Shown: positions 26,473 to 35,992 of the stretch, in pieces
Numbering within the stretch: position 1 is the stretch's first letter
How the letters are laid out: every line of letters begins with the position of its first letter
Assembly: GCF_030813435.1 (NCBI RefSeq)
Contig: NZ_JAUSUG010000001.1
Location: 1-64,000, forward strand
Length of the DNA: 64,000 bases
Direction of reading: 5' to 3'
DNA from: Evansella vedderi
GTDB taxonomy: Bacteria; Bacillota; Bacilli; Bacillales; Salisediminibacteriaceae
Notes under the pieces: generated by a model
What the model saw: only the letters and a program-made list of their open reading frames with translations
Databases searched by the model: none
Told to the model about the DNA's origin: nothing
Program-made: the position numbers and the translations under genes

Positions 26473-26521
26473 GCTTTTTAAAAAGAAGATCGTACACTCT
26501 AAGGGACGGAGGACGATCTTC
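26473..26521 (-). terminator. intra-operon stem-loop after binding-protein gene
   Basis: GAAGATCGT (26485-26493) and ACGATCTTC (26513-26521) form a perfect 9-bp stem. On the minus strand it is followed by TTTTTAAAAAG. Such partial terminators after a binding-protein gene set the usual excess of binding protein over permease. Confidence 0.7.
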
Positions 26522-26533
26522 CGCTTATGGTAC

Positions 26534-27829
26534 TTAATTTCCAAGTAATTGATTGACTTTTTCAGCGGCTTCGTTTAATGCTTCTTCTGGTGTTTTTACC
26601 CCAATAAGGGCTTGTTGAATGGCGTCTGCCACCGCTTGGTCGATTTGTGGCCATTCAGGGAGAGTCGGATAAGAGACGGCATCTTCTGCAACATTTAAGA
26701 AAAAGGCCATGTCTTCATTGTTAATAATCTCGGAATCTGTTAAATTAGCTTGTCGATACGGTATAAAGCCTTGGTATTTCGCCCACTTCAGATCGTTCTC
26801 TTCATTAGTAAAGTACTCCATAAACGTCCATGCTTCTTCTTTGTGTTCAGAGGAGTTGAACATGACAATATGGTCTGCCGTTCCTAAACTGATTGGACGT
26901 TCCTTCACTGGGTAAGGGGCAATGGCATAGTCCATATCTGGTGCATCATTTTCAATAAACTTTGGAAACCAAGGTCCAACCGTGGTCATTCCCACAGAAC
27001 CGGATAAGAATAAGTTCTGGGAATCCCCCCGTTTGTTATTAACACTGCCTTCAGGAGATGCCTCGCGGTACAACTGCACATAAAATTCCAATGCTTCCAC
27101 TCCTTCTGAAGAGTTAAAGATAGCTTCGGACATATCTTCCGTTAGAAAATCTCCGCCGTTGCCCCATAAGAATGGTGCCCAAAACAGGGTTGTTTCCATG
27201 CTGTTGTCACCAACTAAACCAAAACCGTATGTTCCATCTTTGGTGAACGATTTTGCTATAGCCAGGAATTCGTCCCATGTTGCTGGGGGAGCACTATATC
27301 CTGCTTCTTCTAACCAATCCACACGATAGAATAATCCTGTTGTCGTAAACCCAACTGGGAGCCCCCATGTTTGTTCCTGGTATTGCGTTGTATTTCAGGC
27401 AGCCTCGACAAACTCCACGGCAAATTCCTGGTCAAAGTAGCCGTCTAATGGTTCCACGGCATTCATGGCCACCATTTGAGCGGTCCAACGCCCAGCGATA
27501 GTAGAAACATCGGGCAACGTATTATTGGCAGCGGAGGTGATTAGCTGATTTTCCCCTTCGCCCCAAGGTATGTAATCCAATTCCACTTTGATCCCAGGGT
27601 ATTCCTCCATAAATCGTTCGACTAAATCGTCATGGTAGCTTCGCCAATACTCATCCGTTCCCATGACCCAAGCACGAATGGTTACCTCCTCCTCACTTGA
27701 GGTTACCCCCTCTGATTCGTTCTCGTCTTTAGTTTTGCTGGCTTCCGTTGATTCTGGAGTTTCACCACATGCCGCAAGTAATGCGATTGCTGTAAAAAAA
27801 CAGGTTAATAACGTAAACAATTTTTTCAT
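26534..27829 (-). pseudogene. CUT1 sugar-binding lipoprotein interrupted by TGA
   Basis: The gene encodes about 431 residues: signal peptide with lipobox LAAC, then a CUT1 solute-binding protein. One in-frame TGA at 27395-27397 splits it after FVEAA and the same frame continues TTQYQEQTWGLPVGFTTTG. A single base change (for example from TGG) explains it. Everything else, including ribosome site GGGGTGG before ATG 27829 and the downstream permeases, looks intact. Unless the stop is read through, uptake by this system is lost. Confidence 0.85.
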
Positions 27830-27864
27830 TTTCTCCACCCCTTCATTGACTATGTATCTGTTAT

Positions 27865-29151
27865 TTATTGAGATAGGGAAGTTAGTTTCTTTTCCCTAGA
27901 ACCTCTGTTTAGCTGCGTTAAAAAATGCTCTGTGTCAATGGTGACCCCCTTTAACCTCGATGCTTCCGCCATGTGTGCATATATATGACTAAAAATAGTG
28001 TCCTCCCCATTGGAGGGAATTTCTGAAGAAGGTAATGATAATGTTTTCCAAAAATGTTCCATTATACCGAAATCTCCACCAGCATGCCCCCCGAAAGTAG
28101 AAGGGGTCACCTGATAGATTTCTTCCTTCTTGCCAAACTCCTTTACTACTAGATTGTTAGAGCTAAGTTCTCCATACATCTCACCACGAGTCCCTAACAC
28201 GCTTATGTGCCGTTCCAGCTTATTGGTAAAACCACTCATGGTAAGGGTTGCTGTGGATTTATTAGCAAATTCCATCGTAACCACTTGATGGTCAACCACA
28301 TCGTTGTCACACTGATACACACAGCGCCCGTAAGGACCTTGTTCAAGGGCTACTTTTCTCCCTTCGTAGGATAGGTCTGTGGAGATGGTATTTACTGGCC
28401 AACCAATATTGTCCTGTAGGTAAATTTTTTTTGCAGAATAGGGACAATCTTCCTCAACGAGACAGTCTAGGCAACGTTCCGTCGACCCTAAAGGAGCATT
28501 GTCTTTTGTGAAATAAAGTAAATCTCCAAAGGAGGAAATCTTCCTACTAGTACTTTCTAGTAGGTACTGAATAATATCAAAGTCATGACAAGACTTTGCT
28601 AAGATCATCGGCGACGATTTTTCAGCGTTGCGCCAGTTACCTCGAACAAAGCTGTGAGCCTGGTGCCAATAACCAACGTTCATATCAATAGAAATGTGGC
28701 GGGCATTTCCGATAGCTCCTTCCACTAGTAACTCCTTCATCTTTTGAAAGAATGGCGTATATCGAAGGACGTAGCCGAGAAGTAACAATTTTTTTTGCTC
28801 TACTGCTTTAGAAACCATTTCAAAGCACTCATCCAGGTTAGGGCTCATTGGTTTTTCAACGAGTACATGATAACCACTGTCTAAGGCTTGGACGACAGGT
28901 TGGAAATGATCATCATCTTGCGTAGCAACAACCACCGCATCACATACCCTTTCTTTTGCAAAAAAAGTTTCATAGGATTCGAAGACCATTTTTCTGTCAA
29001 TATTATGTTTGGCTACAAAGGCTTCTCGTCGTTCTTGATTTGGTTCAGCAACAGCAATTACCTTGAATTTATGAGGATAAAGGATTGCAAAATCACTATA
29101 AATGTTTCCTCTATTCCCAGCGCCGATAACGGCTAGAGATATTGTGGGCAT
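27865..29151 (-). CDS. Gfo/Idh/MocA-family oxidoreductase
   Basis: A 428-residue NAD(P)-dependent sugar or inositol dehydrogenase-like enzyme. Rossmann motif VIGAGNRG is at residues 8-15, the EKP motif at 99-101, and catalytic-region Lys186/His189 lie in AKSCHDFDI. A Cys cluster (C227, C230, C236) is in an inserted loop and may bind zinc; it is seen in some members. It is the first gene of the sugar importer operon, so it probably acts on the imported sugar. Confidence 0.88.
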   Translation of the reverse strand: MPTISLAVIGAGNRGNIYSDFAILYPHKFKVIAVAEPNQERREAFVAKHNIDRKMVFESYETFFAKERVCDAVVVATQDDDHFQPVVQALDSGYHVLVEKPMSPNLDECFEMVSKAVEQKKLLLLGYVLRYTPFFQKMKELLVEGAIGNARHISIDMNVGYWHQAHSFVRGNWRNAEKSSPMILAKSCHDFDIIQYLLESTSRKISSFGDLLYFTKDNAPLGSTERCLDCLVEEDCPYSAKKIYLQDNIGWPVNTISTDLSYEGRKVALEQGPYGRCVYQCDNDVVDHQVVTMEFANKSTATLTMSGFTNKLERHISVLGTRGEMYGELSSNNLVVKEFGKKEEIYQVTPSTFGGHAGGDFGIMEHFWKTLSLPSSEIPSNGEDTIFSHIYAHMAEASRLKGVTIDTEHFLTQLNRGSREKKLTSLSQ

Positions 29152-29189
29152 ATTCTCACCTCATTTGGATAACTTTTTAGAATGATATT

Positions 29190-29206
29190 AATAACAATTA
29201 GTTATT
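29190..29206. promoter_or_regulatory. candidate operator upstream of sugar operon
   Basis: AATAAC and GTTATT form an inverted repeat around AATTA, 39 bp before the oxidoreductase start. It lies where a repressor would act, but no regulator gene is adjacent, so this is tentative. Confidence 0.3.
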
Positions 29207-29392
29207 ATAAATGAATAACCAAAAAATTACTATAATAAAAATCACAATAAAATTAATTGGAAAATAAATGGTATATATGTGATCATTTTACAAATGATAC
29301 AAATACAAAAAAGTTAGGTGCTTGGTCTGTTTGCGTCACCGATGGTCGAACATGGATAAAATCTAATATTACATAGGATGGGGTACGAGGGG

Positions 29393-30181
29393 ATGGAATT
29401 TCAATTAATGAAGAGTCAAAGGTGGCAACTTTCTAAATCTAATTCATATTCATCAAGCATGTTACATTATCGCAACCCATGGATTGTTATATGGTGGTCA
29501 TTGGCACTCCCGGGCTTTGGGCATTTTATAGTTCAAAGCTACCTTTTTGGCTTTATTTTAATGAGCTTTGAATACTTAACGAATACAATGGCGAATTTAA
29601 ATCTGTCCATTTATTACTCCATGCTGGGGGAATTTGACAAGGCTAGAGAAGTGTTAGATGGTTGTATTCTCGTTTATATCACCGTTTATATTTATGCTGT
29701 GTGGGACAGTTACCAGCGCTGTGTCAGTTTGAACAAGACTTATCAACTAGCCTATAGACAAAAAGAAAATATTAAACCTATGCATGTTTCCACTTTCGAA
29801 ATTAACCCATTAGGGAAGAAAAAGCCTTTGTTATCCCTTATATGGGCTTTTCTTATGCCTGTTACCCCATTTATCTATTCGCAGCGCCTTCCAGCCGTTG
29901 TATTTGGCTTTTTTTGGTGGAGCATCATCTTATATTTTTCAAGTTTACTCGATGGGGTTATTTATACGTTCATAGGAGACTTTCAGCAGGCGAAAGCAGT
30001 TTTAGACCCCCAATGGCTTCTCTATATCCCATCCATTCTTGGGTTTTGTATGTTTAATTCCTACCAATACACTGTTGAAAATAATAAATTGTTTGAACTT
30101 GCACAGTCTAGATTTTTTAAAGAGAACTATCAGGAAGGTTGTTTAAACGACCTATATAAATATAAGCAAGGAGCAAACTAA
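29393..30181 (+). CDS. hypothetical multi-TM protein
   Basis: A protein of about 262 residues. After a polar N-terminus it has two similar halves, each with hydrophobic helices, ending in a soluble tail; PGFGHFI and the later MPVTPFIYSQRLPA segments mark the halves, and each half has an (F/G)DF/KA(R/K)(E/A)VLD stretch (EFDKAREVLD, DFQQAKAVLD). This internal duplication is notable. The start is uncertain (29378, 29393 or 29408). No family recognised. Confidence 0.65.
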   Translation: MEFQLMKSQRWQLSKSNSYSSSMLHYRNPWIVIWWSLALPGFGHFIVQSYLFGFILMSFEYLTNTMANLNLSIYYSMLGEFDKAREVLDGCILVYITVYIYAVWDSYQRCVSLNKTYQLAYRQKENIKPMHVSTFEINPLGKKKPLLSLIWAFLMPVTPFIYSQRLPAVVFGFFWWSIILYFSSLLDGVIYTFIGDFQQAKAVLDPQWLLYIPSILGFCMFNSYQYTVENNKLFELAQSRFFKENYQEGCLNDLYKYKQGAN

Positions 30182-30182
30182 G

Positions 30183-30650
30183 ATGCATATTGTCGCTTCA
30201 TTTGAATACTCAACCACTTTGGAATTAGCCCTCAATAAGCTGGAAGAAAACGGAATTAAGAAGGGGGATATTGTGGTTATCCCACTAGATAAACGGGAAG
30301 AGGAAAGCATGGTTTTAGATACTTTACACCATTCCGATGGGAAAAGCTTGATAGATATCGCCGCCATTTTAGGTACCATTTTTATGCTTCTCGGTACGAT
30401 CTACGGCTTTATTCTAGAATGGGGACCGATCATTTGGGGTCTAATTGGCTTACTGGCAGGTGCTTTATTGGGCTTCTTCATCGATTTTTTCTATACAAGA
30501 AAACGGAATAAGATGGGGAAAGTAACAAAGGAAAAGACATCGGAAGTAATTATGACCATAAAGTGCCATAATAACGAAAGGAAAGTCATTGAGTCGATTC
30601 TTTGGGAACATAATGCACTAGGGGTAGGGCGTGTTGGGGAAAAAACTTAA
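30183..30650 (+). CDS. hypothetical membrane protein with glycine-rich TM hairpin
   Basis: A 155-residue protein. The N-terminal 50 residues resemble a small ferredoxin-like fold (MHIVASFEYSTTLELALNKL), followed by two Gly/Leu-rich membrane helices and a basic C-terminus. AAGGAG precedes the ATG and the gene begins two bases after the previous stop, so the two form an operon. Similar in plan to YflT/general-stress-like proteins, but not assigned. Confidence 0.7.
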   Translation: MHIVASFEYSTTLELALNKLEENGIKKGDIVVIPLDKREEESMVLDTLHHSDGKSLIDIAAILGTIFMLLGTIYGFILEWGPIIWGLIGLLAGALLGFFIDFFYTRKRNKMGKVTKEKTSEVIMTIKCHNNERKVIESILWEHNALGVGRVGEKT

Positions 30651-30716
30651 GTGGGACAGTCCTAACCTTATAGGGTTGGGAGTGGTCGCGCGAATGGAAA
30701 CTGGAAGTGAGTGTAA

Positions 30717-31583
30717 ATGAGGCAATGCAGAAATGCAAACAAGTATCCATATATCATTTTAGGAATCCTTCATTTAGTCATGCTTATTTACGCTTTTTAT
30801 AAAAGTAAGGACCGAAAAAAGCATTTTATCCTCCTCTCTACCTACGCTGGTTTCGCCTATATTTTTGAGTACATAGTAGTTGTTCTATTGGATGCCTATG
30901 TTTATAAACCAACATTTTTCAAACATAGGGTACTGGATAATCTGTTTGGTGCAATATTATCCCAGTTATTCTATGTTCCCGTTACGGCGTTGTTCCTCAC
31001 TGTCTTTCAGTTGAATTGGAAAGTGAAATTGTTATTTAGTCTTTTGTATTCATTGATAGAAAAGTTGTTTGTAACCTTAAGAATTTTTAACCACAGATGG
31101 TGGAAAACAAAGTTCACCTTCGTTTTGATCTGGGTTTCTTTCCTTGCAAATAATCAATGGTACCGTAAAATTAAGCAGGGAAATGGCACCATTTTATTCT
31201 TTTCATTATATAACATGATATTAGTTACATGGATGAACATGATAGCCCTAATGACCTTTCTTAAGCAAGTGAAGTACGGATCAGGAACGTGGAAAGAACA
31301 TATAAAAATACCACCTCTTTTCATCCTTCCCGGTTCACTTCTGTTAGCAAAGTGGGCAAAAGAGGGTAGCTTCCTTTCAAAGCTTAAATCACTACTCTTC
31401 ATGATGTCCATTGATTTATTCTCGTTGAAAAAACGCATAGTAAACGTCAAATCCTTGTATGTACTTCCAATTATCTATTTAACAACCATACTTACAGCAA
31501 GCTTCTATAAAAAATTAATTTATGATGACAAACTATGTGACGGCATGCCCAAAGGTGGCTGGACAGGAGGAAACAGCTCGTAA
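30717..31583 (+). CDS. polytopic membrane protein, possibly CBO0543-like
   Basis: A 288-residue protein with six or more hydrophobic segments and an aromatic/basic loop (IFNHRWWKTKFTF) that recalls CBO0543-type membrane proteins; two shorter CBO0543-like genes are at 52210 and 58233. The ribosome site is poor. Role unknown. Confidence 0.6.
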   Translation: MRQCRNANKYPYIILGILHLVMLIYAFYKSKDRKKHFILLSTYAGFAYIFEYIVVVLLDAYVYKPTFFKHRVLDNLFGAILSQLFYVPVTALFLTVFQLNWKVKLLFSLLYSLIEKLFVTLRIFNHRWWKTKFTFVLIWVSFLANNQWYRKIKQGNGTILFFSLYNMILVTWMNMIALMTFLKQVKYGSGTWKEHIKIPPLFILPGSLLLAKWAKEGSFLSKLKSLLFMMSIDLFSLKKRIVNVKSLYVLPIIYLTTILTASFYKKLIYDDKLCDGMPKGGWTGGNSS

Positions 31584-31639
31584 ATCCTTTCTAGATGAAG
31601 CTGGAAAAAATAATGTAACTGGGTATCCACATGGAAAGG

Positions 31640-31790
31640 TTGGCAAACTTGTCGGAAGTAGATCAAAGTGCGGACGTGAATAAAGAGGAAGGATGGGCAA
31701 TCGTCGGAAGAACGCCGGATCGTGACAAGTGGAAAGGAGAAGCGGTTCGAAGTGTATGGAGGCAGGGCAATCTTGTCTTAAGAATAATAG
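31640..31790. repeat. diverged copy of the 52-bp repeat family
   Basis: GATCGTGACAAGTGGAAAGG and the following TTCGAAGTGT resemble the 52-bp unit at 14880-14996. A 75-codon frame (31631-31858) runs through it but is composed of repeat sequence and is not annotated as a gene. The stretch 31584-31928 holds nothing else. Confidence 0.45.
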
Positions 31791-31928
31791 CTTTAAATTT
31801 AATACTAGTGAATCATAATATGGAATACTATGAAACTTTTATAGAATTACAACCGTAGTAATAGTAGCAAGAGTATCGGTGCAGTCCATGCATGAGGGAG
31901 TTACCAATAAGAAAGGGGTTAAAAAATC

Positions 31929-33710
31929 ATGTTAAAGCGATCCATTTTTGTTTTTATATTTGTGTTATTTTTCTTTATTCCCATGCAGGTGTTGGCCGTT
32001 GATTACAAGATTACCGATGTGGAAATTAATGCATACTTGCAGGAGGATGGCAATGTTCGGGTGGAGGAGCGGCATACGTATTCCTTCAGCGGAGAATTTG
32101 GTGGAATTATTCGGGTACTGATTCCGAAGGAGGGTTCCCAGATTGCGAACCTCGAGGCCTTTGAGGGGAGTGCGGTCCTAAATGTGGAGGCAAATGAAAC
32201 AGAGTACCGGATTTACCGGCCTGGTGCAGATGAAACAATTACGGTGGACCTTGTTTACGACATCTATAACGGTGTTGAGGTTTATGCCGATGTGGCGGAG
32301 TTTTATTGGCCGTTTTTTGACAAAAGTAATGAATCGACCTATGAAAACATGACCATCCATGTTTTTCCACCAGAAGAGACGGTAGGGGAGGTCATCGCTT
32401 TCGGGTATGATGAGGCGTTCGAAAAGGAAGTAGTTCTTGAGGGGGGACAGGTGCAATTCCAGATGGGAATGGTGCCGGCGAAATCGAATGGGGATATCCG
32501 GGTGGCGTATGATGCGGCTTTATTTCCGGCAGCTCCAATAAAGTCTGATGAGTTGATGAGAGGGGAAATCTTGGGGGCGCAGCAGCAGTTGATGGATGAG
32601 GTGATTGCTCAGGCTGAGAGGCGGGAGTCGGTGGCTACCGTTGGAGGAGTTGTCCTTGCTGTTGCTGGTCTAGTGCTGCTGGTCTTCCTGCTCCGGGCGT
32701 GGGGCGCGGCTGTGGGGAGGAAGCAGGCGTTACGGCGGGAATTGGCAGAATTCCATGGGGTGCCTGAGGAGAGGCTTTCCATGGTTGGGACGATTTTCTT
32801 CACTAATTATGGACAGCTTTTGCCGGAGACGGTGGCAGCTGCGCTGTTGGACTTGGTTCGTAAAGGCCATGTGAAAAAAATCGATGAGGACCGCTTCCAG
32901 CTGGTGAACCGTTCGGGGCTACTGGAATCGGAGGAAGCGTTGGTCCGCTGGCTGTTCGATGAAATTGGTAGCGAGGGTGAGTTTAGCTTCGAAGGGTTGA
33001 CAGAATACACGATGGATAAAGGGAATCATGAGAAATATCAGTTGCTCCAGGCCGATTGGAACAAGGCGGTGCGGGCGGAAGTGAAGGCAGCGGAGTTGTC
33101 TGAGAAAAGGGCTGGCATGCGCTGGACGGCAGGTTTGTTCAGTGTAATCTTGATTCCTTTTTCCATATCCTTTGTGGTGAATGATTTAATCGGGTTGTTT
33201 TTGGGGGCATTAGGATTGTTAGTTGCGTTGCTTGGATTTGCCCTTGGTTATCATCCACGGACGTGGGATGGGGCAAAAATTGCTTTGGAGTGGCGGAAGT
33301 TTAAGGAGCAGTTCCCAAAGATGGGGGCAGACGAGTGGCAACGGTTGTCCGAGGACGATAAAATGCGGGCCTTTATCTATGGATTAGGGACGAATGAAAA
33401 GAGCCTGAAGAAGAAAAATGAATCGTTGGTGAAAGGGTTTAAGTTAGGTTCGGGGAACAGGTTTGGGAGAGTCAGCGATGGGGGAGCCAGTTATCCAGGC
33501 CAGCTGGGGCAGTCTTGGCAACCGGGGCAGTCGGCAACGGTTTACGGCTTTGACCCAACGTGGATTTTTGTTGCGGGCGCAGCATCATCTAACTTTAAGA
33601 CAGCAGAAAGGACAACGGCTCCAGCAACTGGCGGAGACGCTTCAGGAGGTTCTTTCGGAGGCGGCGGTGCTGGAACTGGTGGCGGTGGCGGAGGATCAGG
33701 CGCATTTTAA
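31929..33710 (+). CDS. DUF2207 family membrane protein
   Basis: A 593-residue protein: signal peptide (to about residue 24), an extracellular beta-rich DUF2207 domain (about 25-190), a membrane helix near 235-255, a cytoplasmic region, two further helices near 400-440, and a low-complexity Gly/Ser-rich C-terminus. This matches the DUF2207 (YciQ-like) plan. The AAAGGGG site lies 10 bases before the ATG. Function of the family is unknown. Confidence 0.87.
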   Translation: MLKRSIFVFIFVLFFFIPMQVLAVDYKITDVEINAYLQEDGNVRVEERHTYSFSGEFGGIIRVLIPKEGSQIANLEAFEGSAVLNVEANETEYRIYRPGADETITVDLVYDIYNGVEVYADVAEFYWPFFDKSNESTYENMTIHVFPPEETVGEVIAFGYDEAFEKEVVLEGGQVQFQMGMVPAKSNGDIRVAYDAALFPAAPIKSDELMRGEILGAQQQLMDEVIAQAERRESVATVGGVVLAVAGLVLLVFLLRAWGAAVGRKQALRRELAEFHGVPEERLSMVGTIFFTNYGQLLPETVAAALLDLVRKGHVKKIDEDRFQLVNRSGLLESEEALVRWLFDEIGSEGEFSFEGLTEYTMDKGNHEKYQLLQADWNKAVRAEVKAAELSEKRAGMRWTAGLFSVILIPFSISFVVNDLIGLFLGALGLLVALLGFALGYHPRTWDGAKIALEWRKFKEQFPKMGADEWQRLSEDDKMRAFIYGLGTNEKSLKKKNESLVKGFKLGSGNRFGRVSDGGASYPGQLGQSWQPGQSATVYGFDPTWIFVAGAASSNFKTAERTTAPATGGDASGGSFGGGGAGTGGGGGGSGAF

Positions 33711-33718
33711 TGGTTTGG

Positions 33719-33792
33719 TTGGAGGGCTTCGGTGTACAAATTCGGAAAAATTCCGTACACCGAAACCGCACCTCCAATCAAGCCTTTTTAAT
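33719..33792 (+). terminator. terminator after DUF2207 gene
   Basis: A two-part stem, TTGGAGG with CCTCCAA, and inside it TCGGTGTAC with GTACACCGA, is followed by CCTTTTTAATT. Confidence 0.82.
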
Positions 33793-33832
33793 TATAAAAA
33801 CCGTTAGAAAGTAATTTCAAGTCGAATACCCA

Positions 33833-33876
33833 TTGACTTCCATTTTTGTATTGGTGTACTATTTAACTAGAACACT
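33833..33876 (+). promoter_or_regulatory. promoter with YtrA-like operator
   Basis: TTGACT (33833-33838) can serve as -35. An inverted repeat GTGTACTA (33854-33861) and TAGAACAC (33868-33875) lies over the expected -10 region. YtrA-type GntR repressors bind GTGTA/TACAC inverted repeats, so the GntR protein encoded two genes downstream probably autoregulates here. Confidence 0.6.
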
Positions 33877-33910
33877 AATACAACAATATGAGAAAATGGA
33901 GGTTTGATTT

Positions 33911-34705
33911 ATGAATGCTTGGTTAAGTTTGACAAAGAAGGAACTCCGTCTTGGAACGACTCCGTTTATTATTCCCATTATTGCTTTCTTCCTCCTCGTT
34001 GCACTAGTTGCTTACATTGGAAGTCGGTTTGATTTTGCTAGTGAAGCGGTGGCAATTTTAAGTTTTACGGTTATTGGTATCCAGGTCTTTTATCTTGCTT
34101 ATTATTTGCTTTTTAGCTTAGGAGCAGAAAAGAGGAAAATGCATCTGTGGCTCCATAACCCCATTTCAGGATCCGCATTACTATTGGCAAAGGTGGCTGC
34201 CGCACTTATTTCCATGGCCTTGACCTTCATGATCACGGCAGTAACATTGGCCGTTGCTATAGGCATGGCGGAAAATATTCCATTTGAAATTTCGTGGTCG
34301 ACCATGGCGCAGGTCGGAATGCTAGGAGGATTACATCTTTTCTTAGTCGCCATTAGCTTTGCAGCGTGGTTTCTCTTTCTTTGGATGGTTTTCCTATTAT
34401 TAAACCGAACATTTGGCACCTTTATCAGTTTTGTTTTCACCTTTATATTCTTTATCACCGCTACGGGTGCTTACGGTTGGTTTACGGAATCTGCCATCTA
34501 CGACGCACTAACGATGTGGGGAGCCATTAACATCGAAGTTTTTGTCACGGAAGTATTTATGTCAATGGATCTTCCCGTGGGAGAATTCACCGCTCAAGCA
34601 GGCCCATTAACAATCTATTTTGGTCAATATTTCTTTGAAGCTGTTGTCACTCTCATCCTATTCTTTGCAGCGGCTTGGATGCTCGATAGGAAAGTGGAGG
34701 TGTAG
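33911..34705 (+). CDS. ABC-2-type permease of Ytr-like operon
   Basis: A 264-residue protein with six hydrophobic helices and a short cytoplasmic N-terminus (LTKKELRLG), the shape of ABC-2 exporter permeases. GGAGG precedes the ATG. It is followed by a GntR regulator and an ATPase gene in one operon, as in cell-envelope antibiotic response systems such as ytrABCDEF. Substrate unknown. Confidence 0.8.
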   Translation: MNAWLSLTKKELRLGTTPFIIPIIAFFLLVALVAYIGSRFDFASEAVAILSFTVIGIQVFYLAYYLLFSLGAEKRKMHLWLHNPISGSALLLAKVAAALISMALTFMITAVTLAVAIGMAENIPFEISWSTMAQVGMLGGLHLFLVAISFAAWFLFLWMVFLLLNRTFGTFISFVFTFIFFITATGAYGWFTESAIYDALTMWGAINIEVFVTEVFMSMDLPVGEFTAQAGPLTIYFGQYFFEAVVTLILFFAAAWMLDRKVEV

Positions 34706-34708
34706 GGA

Positions 34709-35092
34709 ATGACAGACACATTCCAATCATCAAGCCCCATATACAGCCAACTTGCAGACCGGATTAATCGAAAAATCCTGCGCGGGGAGCTGCAACCAGG
34801 TGATAAGCTTCCATCCGTTCGTGAGATGGCTATACAGTCTAACGTCAATCCTAATACGGTACAGCGAACATACAGAGAGTTAGAGGGGATGAACATTGTG
34901 GAAACAAAGCGAGGGCAAGGGACCTTTGTTACGGAAAATCAAGAAATTTTAACCGAAATGAGAGAGCGGCTGAAAGAAGAGGAAATCTCCCAATTTGTGA
35001 AAGGTATGTACGATATGGGCTATGCAGATGAGGAGATAGAAGTGGGCTTGAATAAATTTTTACAGGAGAAGAAAGGGGATAGCGAGCAATGA
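34709..35092 (+). CDS. GntR-family regulator, YtrA subfamily
   Basis: A 127-residue repressor: a GntR winged helix (about residues 8-75, with LPSVREMAIQSNVNPNTVQR) and a short helical tail for dimerisation, without a ligand-binding domain, as in YtrA. It lies between the permease and ATPase genes and its stop overlaps the ATPase start (ATGA). Confidence 0.9.
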   Translation: MTDTFQSSSPIYSQLADRINRKILRGELQPGDKLPSVREMAIQSNVNPNTVQRTYRELEGMNIVETKRGQGTFVTENQEILTEMRERLKEEEISQFVKGMYDMGYADEEIEVGLNKFLQEKKGDSEQ

Positions 35093-35778
35093 TTGAGTTA
35101 AATCAAGTTACGAAAAAGTACATGGGGAAAGTAGCCCTCCGTGATGTGGATTTACAGCTGACAAAGGGGAAGATCGTTGGTCTTGTGGGGCCAAACGGAA
35201 GCGGAAAATCCACAACATTGAAGTTAATTGCGGGGCTCATTCATCCAACCAAGGGCCATATTACCGTTAATGGCGTAGAGGTGGACCATCGGATAGCCAG
35301 CCAAGTGTCGTACCTGTCTGAACTTGATGAATATTATGGCTTTTATAATGTCGGGCAGACAATCGATTTTTACGCATCCCAATTCCCTGATTTTAATAAA
35401 GAAAAGGCTGAGGAGATCCGCGCCTTCATGAAGCTTGACCCCAATGCAAAGCTAAAGCACCTTTCTAAAGGGAACCGCGGCCGCCTGAAAATTGTCTTAA
35501 CCCTTGCCCGTGAAGTTCCAGTTATCCTCATGGATGAACCACTTTCAGGTCTCGACCCAATGGTGCGAGATTCCATCGTCAAAGGGCTGATCTCTTATAT
35601 CGACCTGGAAAACCAAGTGGTTCTCATAACCACCCATGAAATTAAAGAAATCGAGTTTATTTTAGACGAATTCATTGCCATCAAAGATGGTGAAATCATC
35701 GGGCACCATAACGTGGAACAGCTTCGTACAGAGCAAAACATGAGCATCGTAGAATGGATGACGAATAGTTACCAATAA
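35089..35778 (+). CDS. ABC transporter ATP-binding protein
   Basis: A 229-residue ATPase. Walker A GPNGSGKST, Q-loop region, a degenerate signature LSKGNRGRLK instead of LSGGQ, and Walker B VILMDEPLSGLD are visible. The changed signature is typical of the YtrB/exporter group. It starts inside the GntR gene end and works with the permease at 33911. Confidence 0.9.
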   Translation: MIELNQVTKKYMGKVALRDVDLQLTKGKIVGLVGPNGSGKSTTLKLIAGLIHPTKGHITVNGVEVDHRIASQVSYLSELDEYYGFYNVGQTIDFYASQFPDFNKEKAEEIRAFMKLDPNAKLKHLSKGNRGRLKIVLTLAREVPVILMDEPLSGLDPMVRDSIVKGLISYIDLENQVVLITTHEIKEIEFILDEFIAIKDGEIIGHHNVEQLRTEQNMSIVEWMTNSYQ

Positions 35779-35839
35779 ATAAACTTTGGGATGTCTCAGC
35801 AGCCTTTTTCAACATCCGCCGGGACATAAATTGCAATAG

Positions 35840-35992
35840 GGGGGCTGGGACAAAAGTGTTTTTATCAATAAGAAATCCGAACGAAATAGTGATTATAGTT
35901 GGTGCATATAAAAATCGCTTCGGAAATATACTTCGCTAAGGCAGTACATTGTTCGTATTTCCAGTTAAACACTTTAGTTATGTCCTAGCCTC
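35840..35992. repeat. GAGGCTGGGACAAAA element, copy 4
   Basis: About 150 bp from GGGCTGGGACAAAAG to TATGTCCTAGCCTC. Its right end runs into the minus-strand DinB-like gene: the gene's TGA is formed by the plus-strand TCA at 35991-35993, at the repeat boundary. It separates two convergent genes. Confidence 0.85.

Noticed and set aside
31631-31858. 75-codon open frame
   Set aside because: It runs through a diverged 52-bp repeat, has no ribosome site and no recognisable domain.
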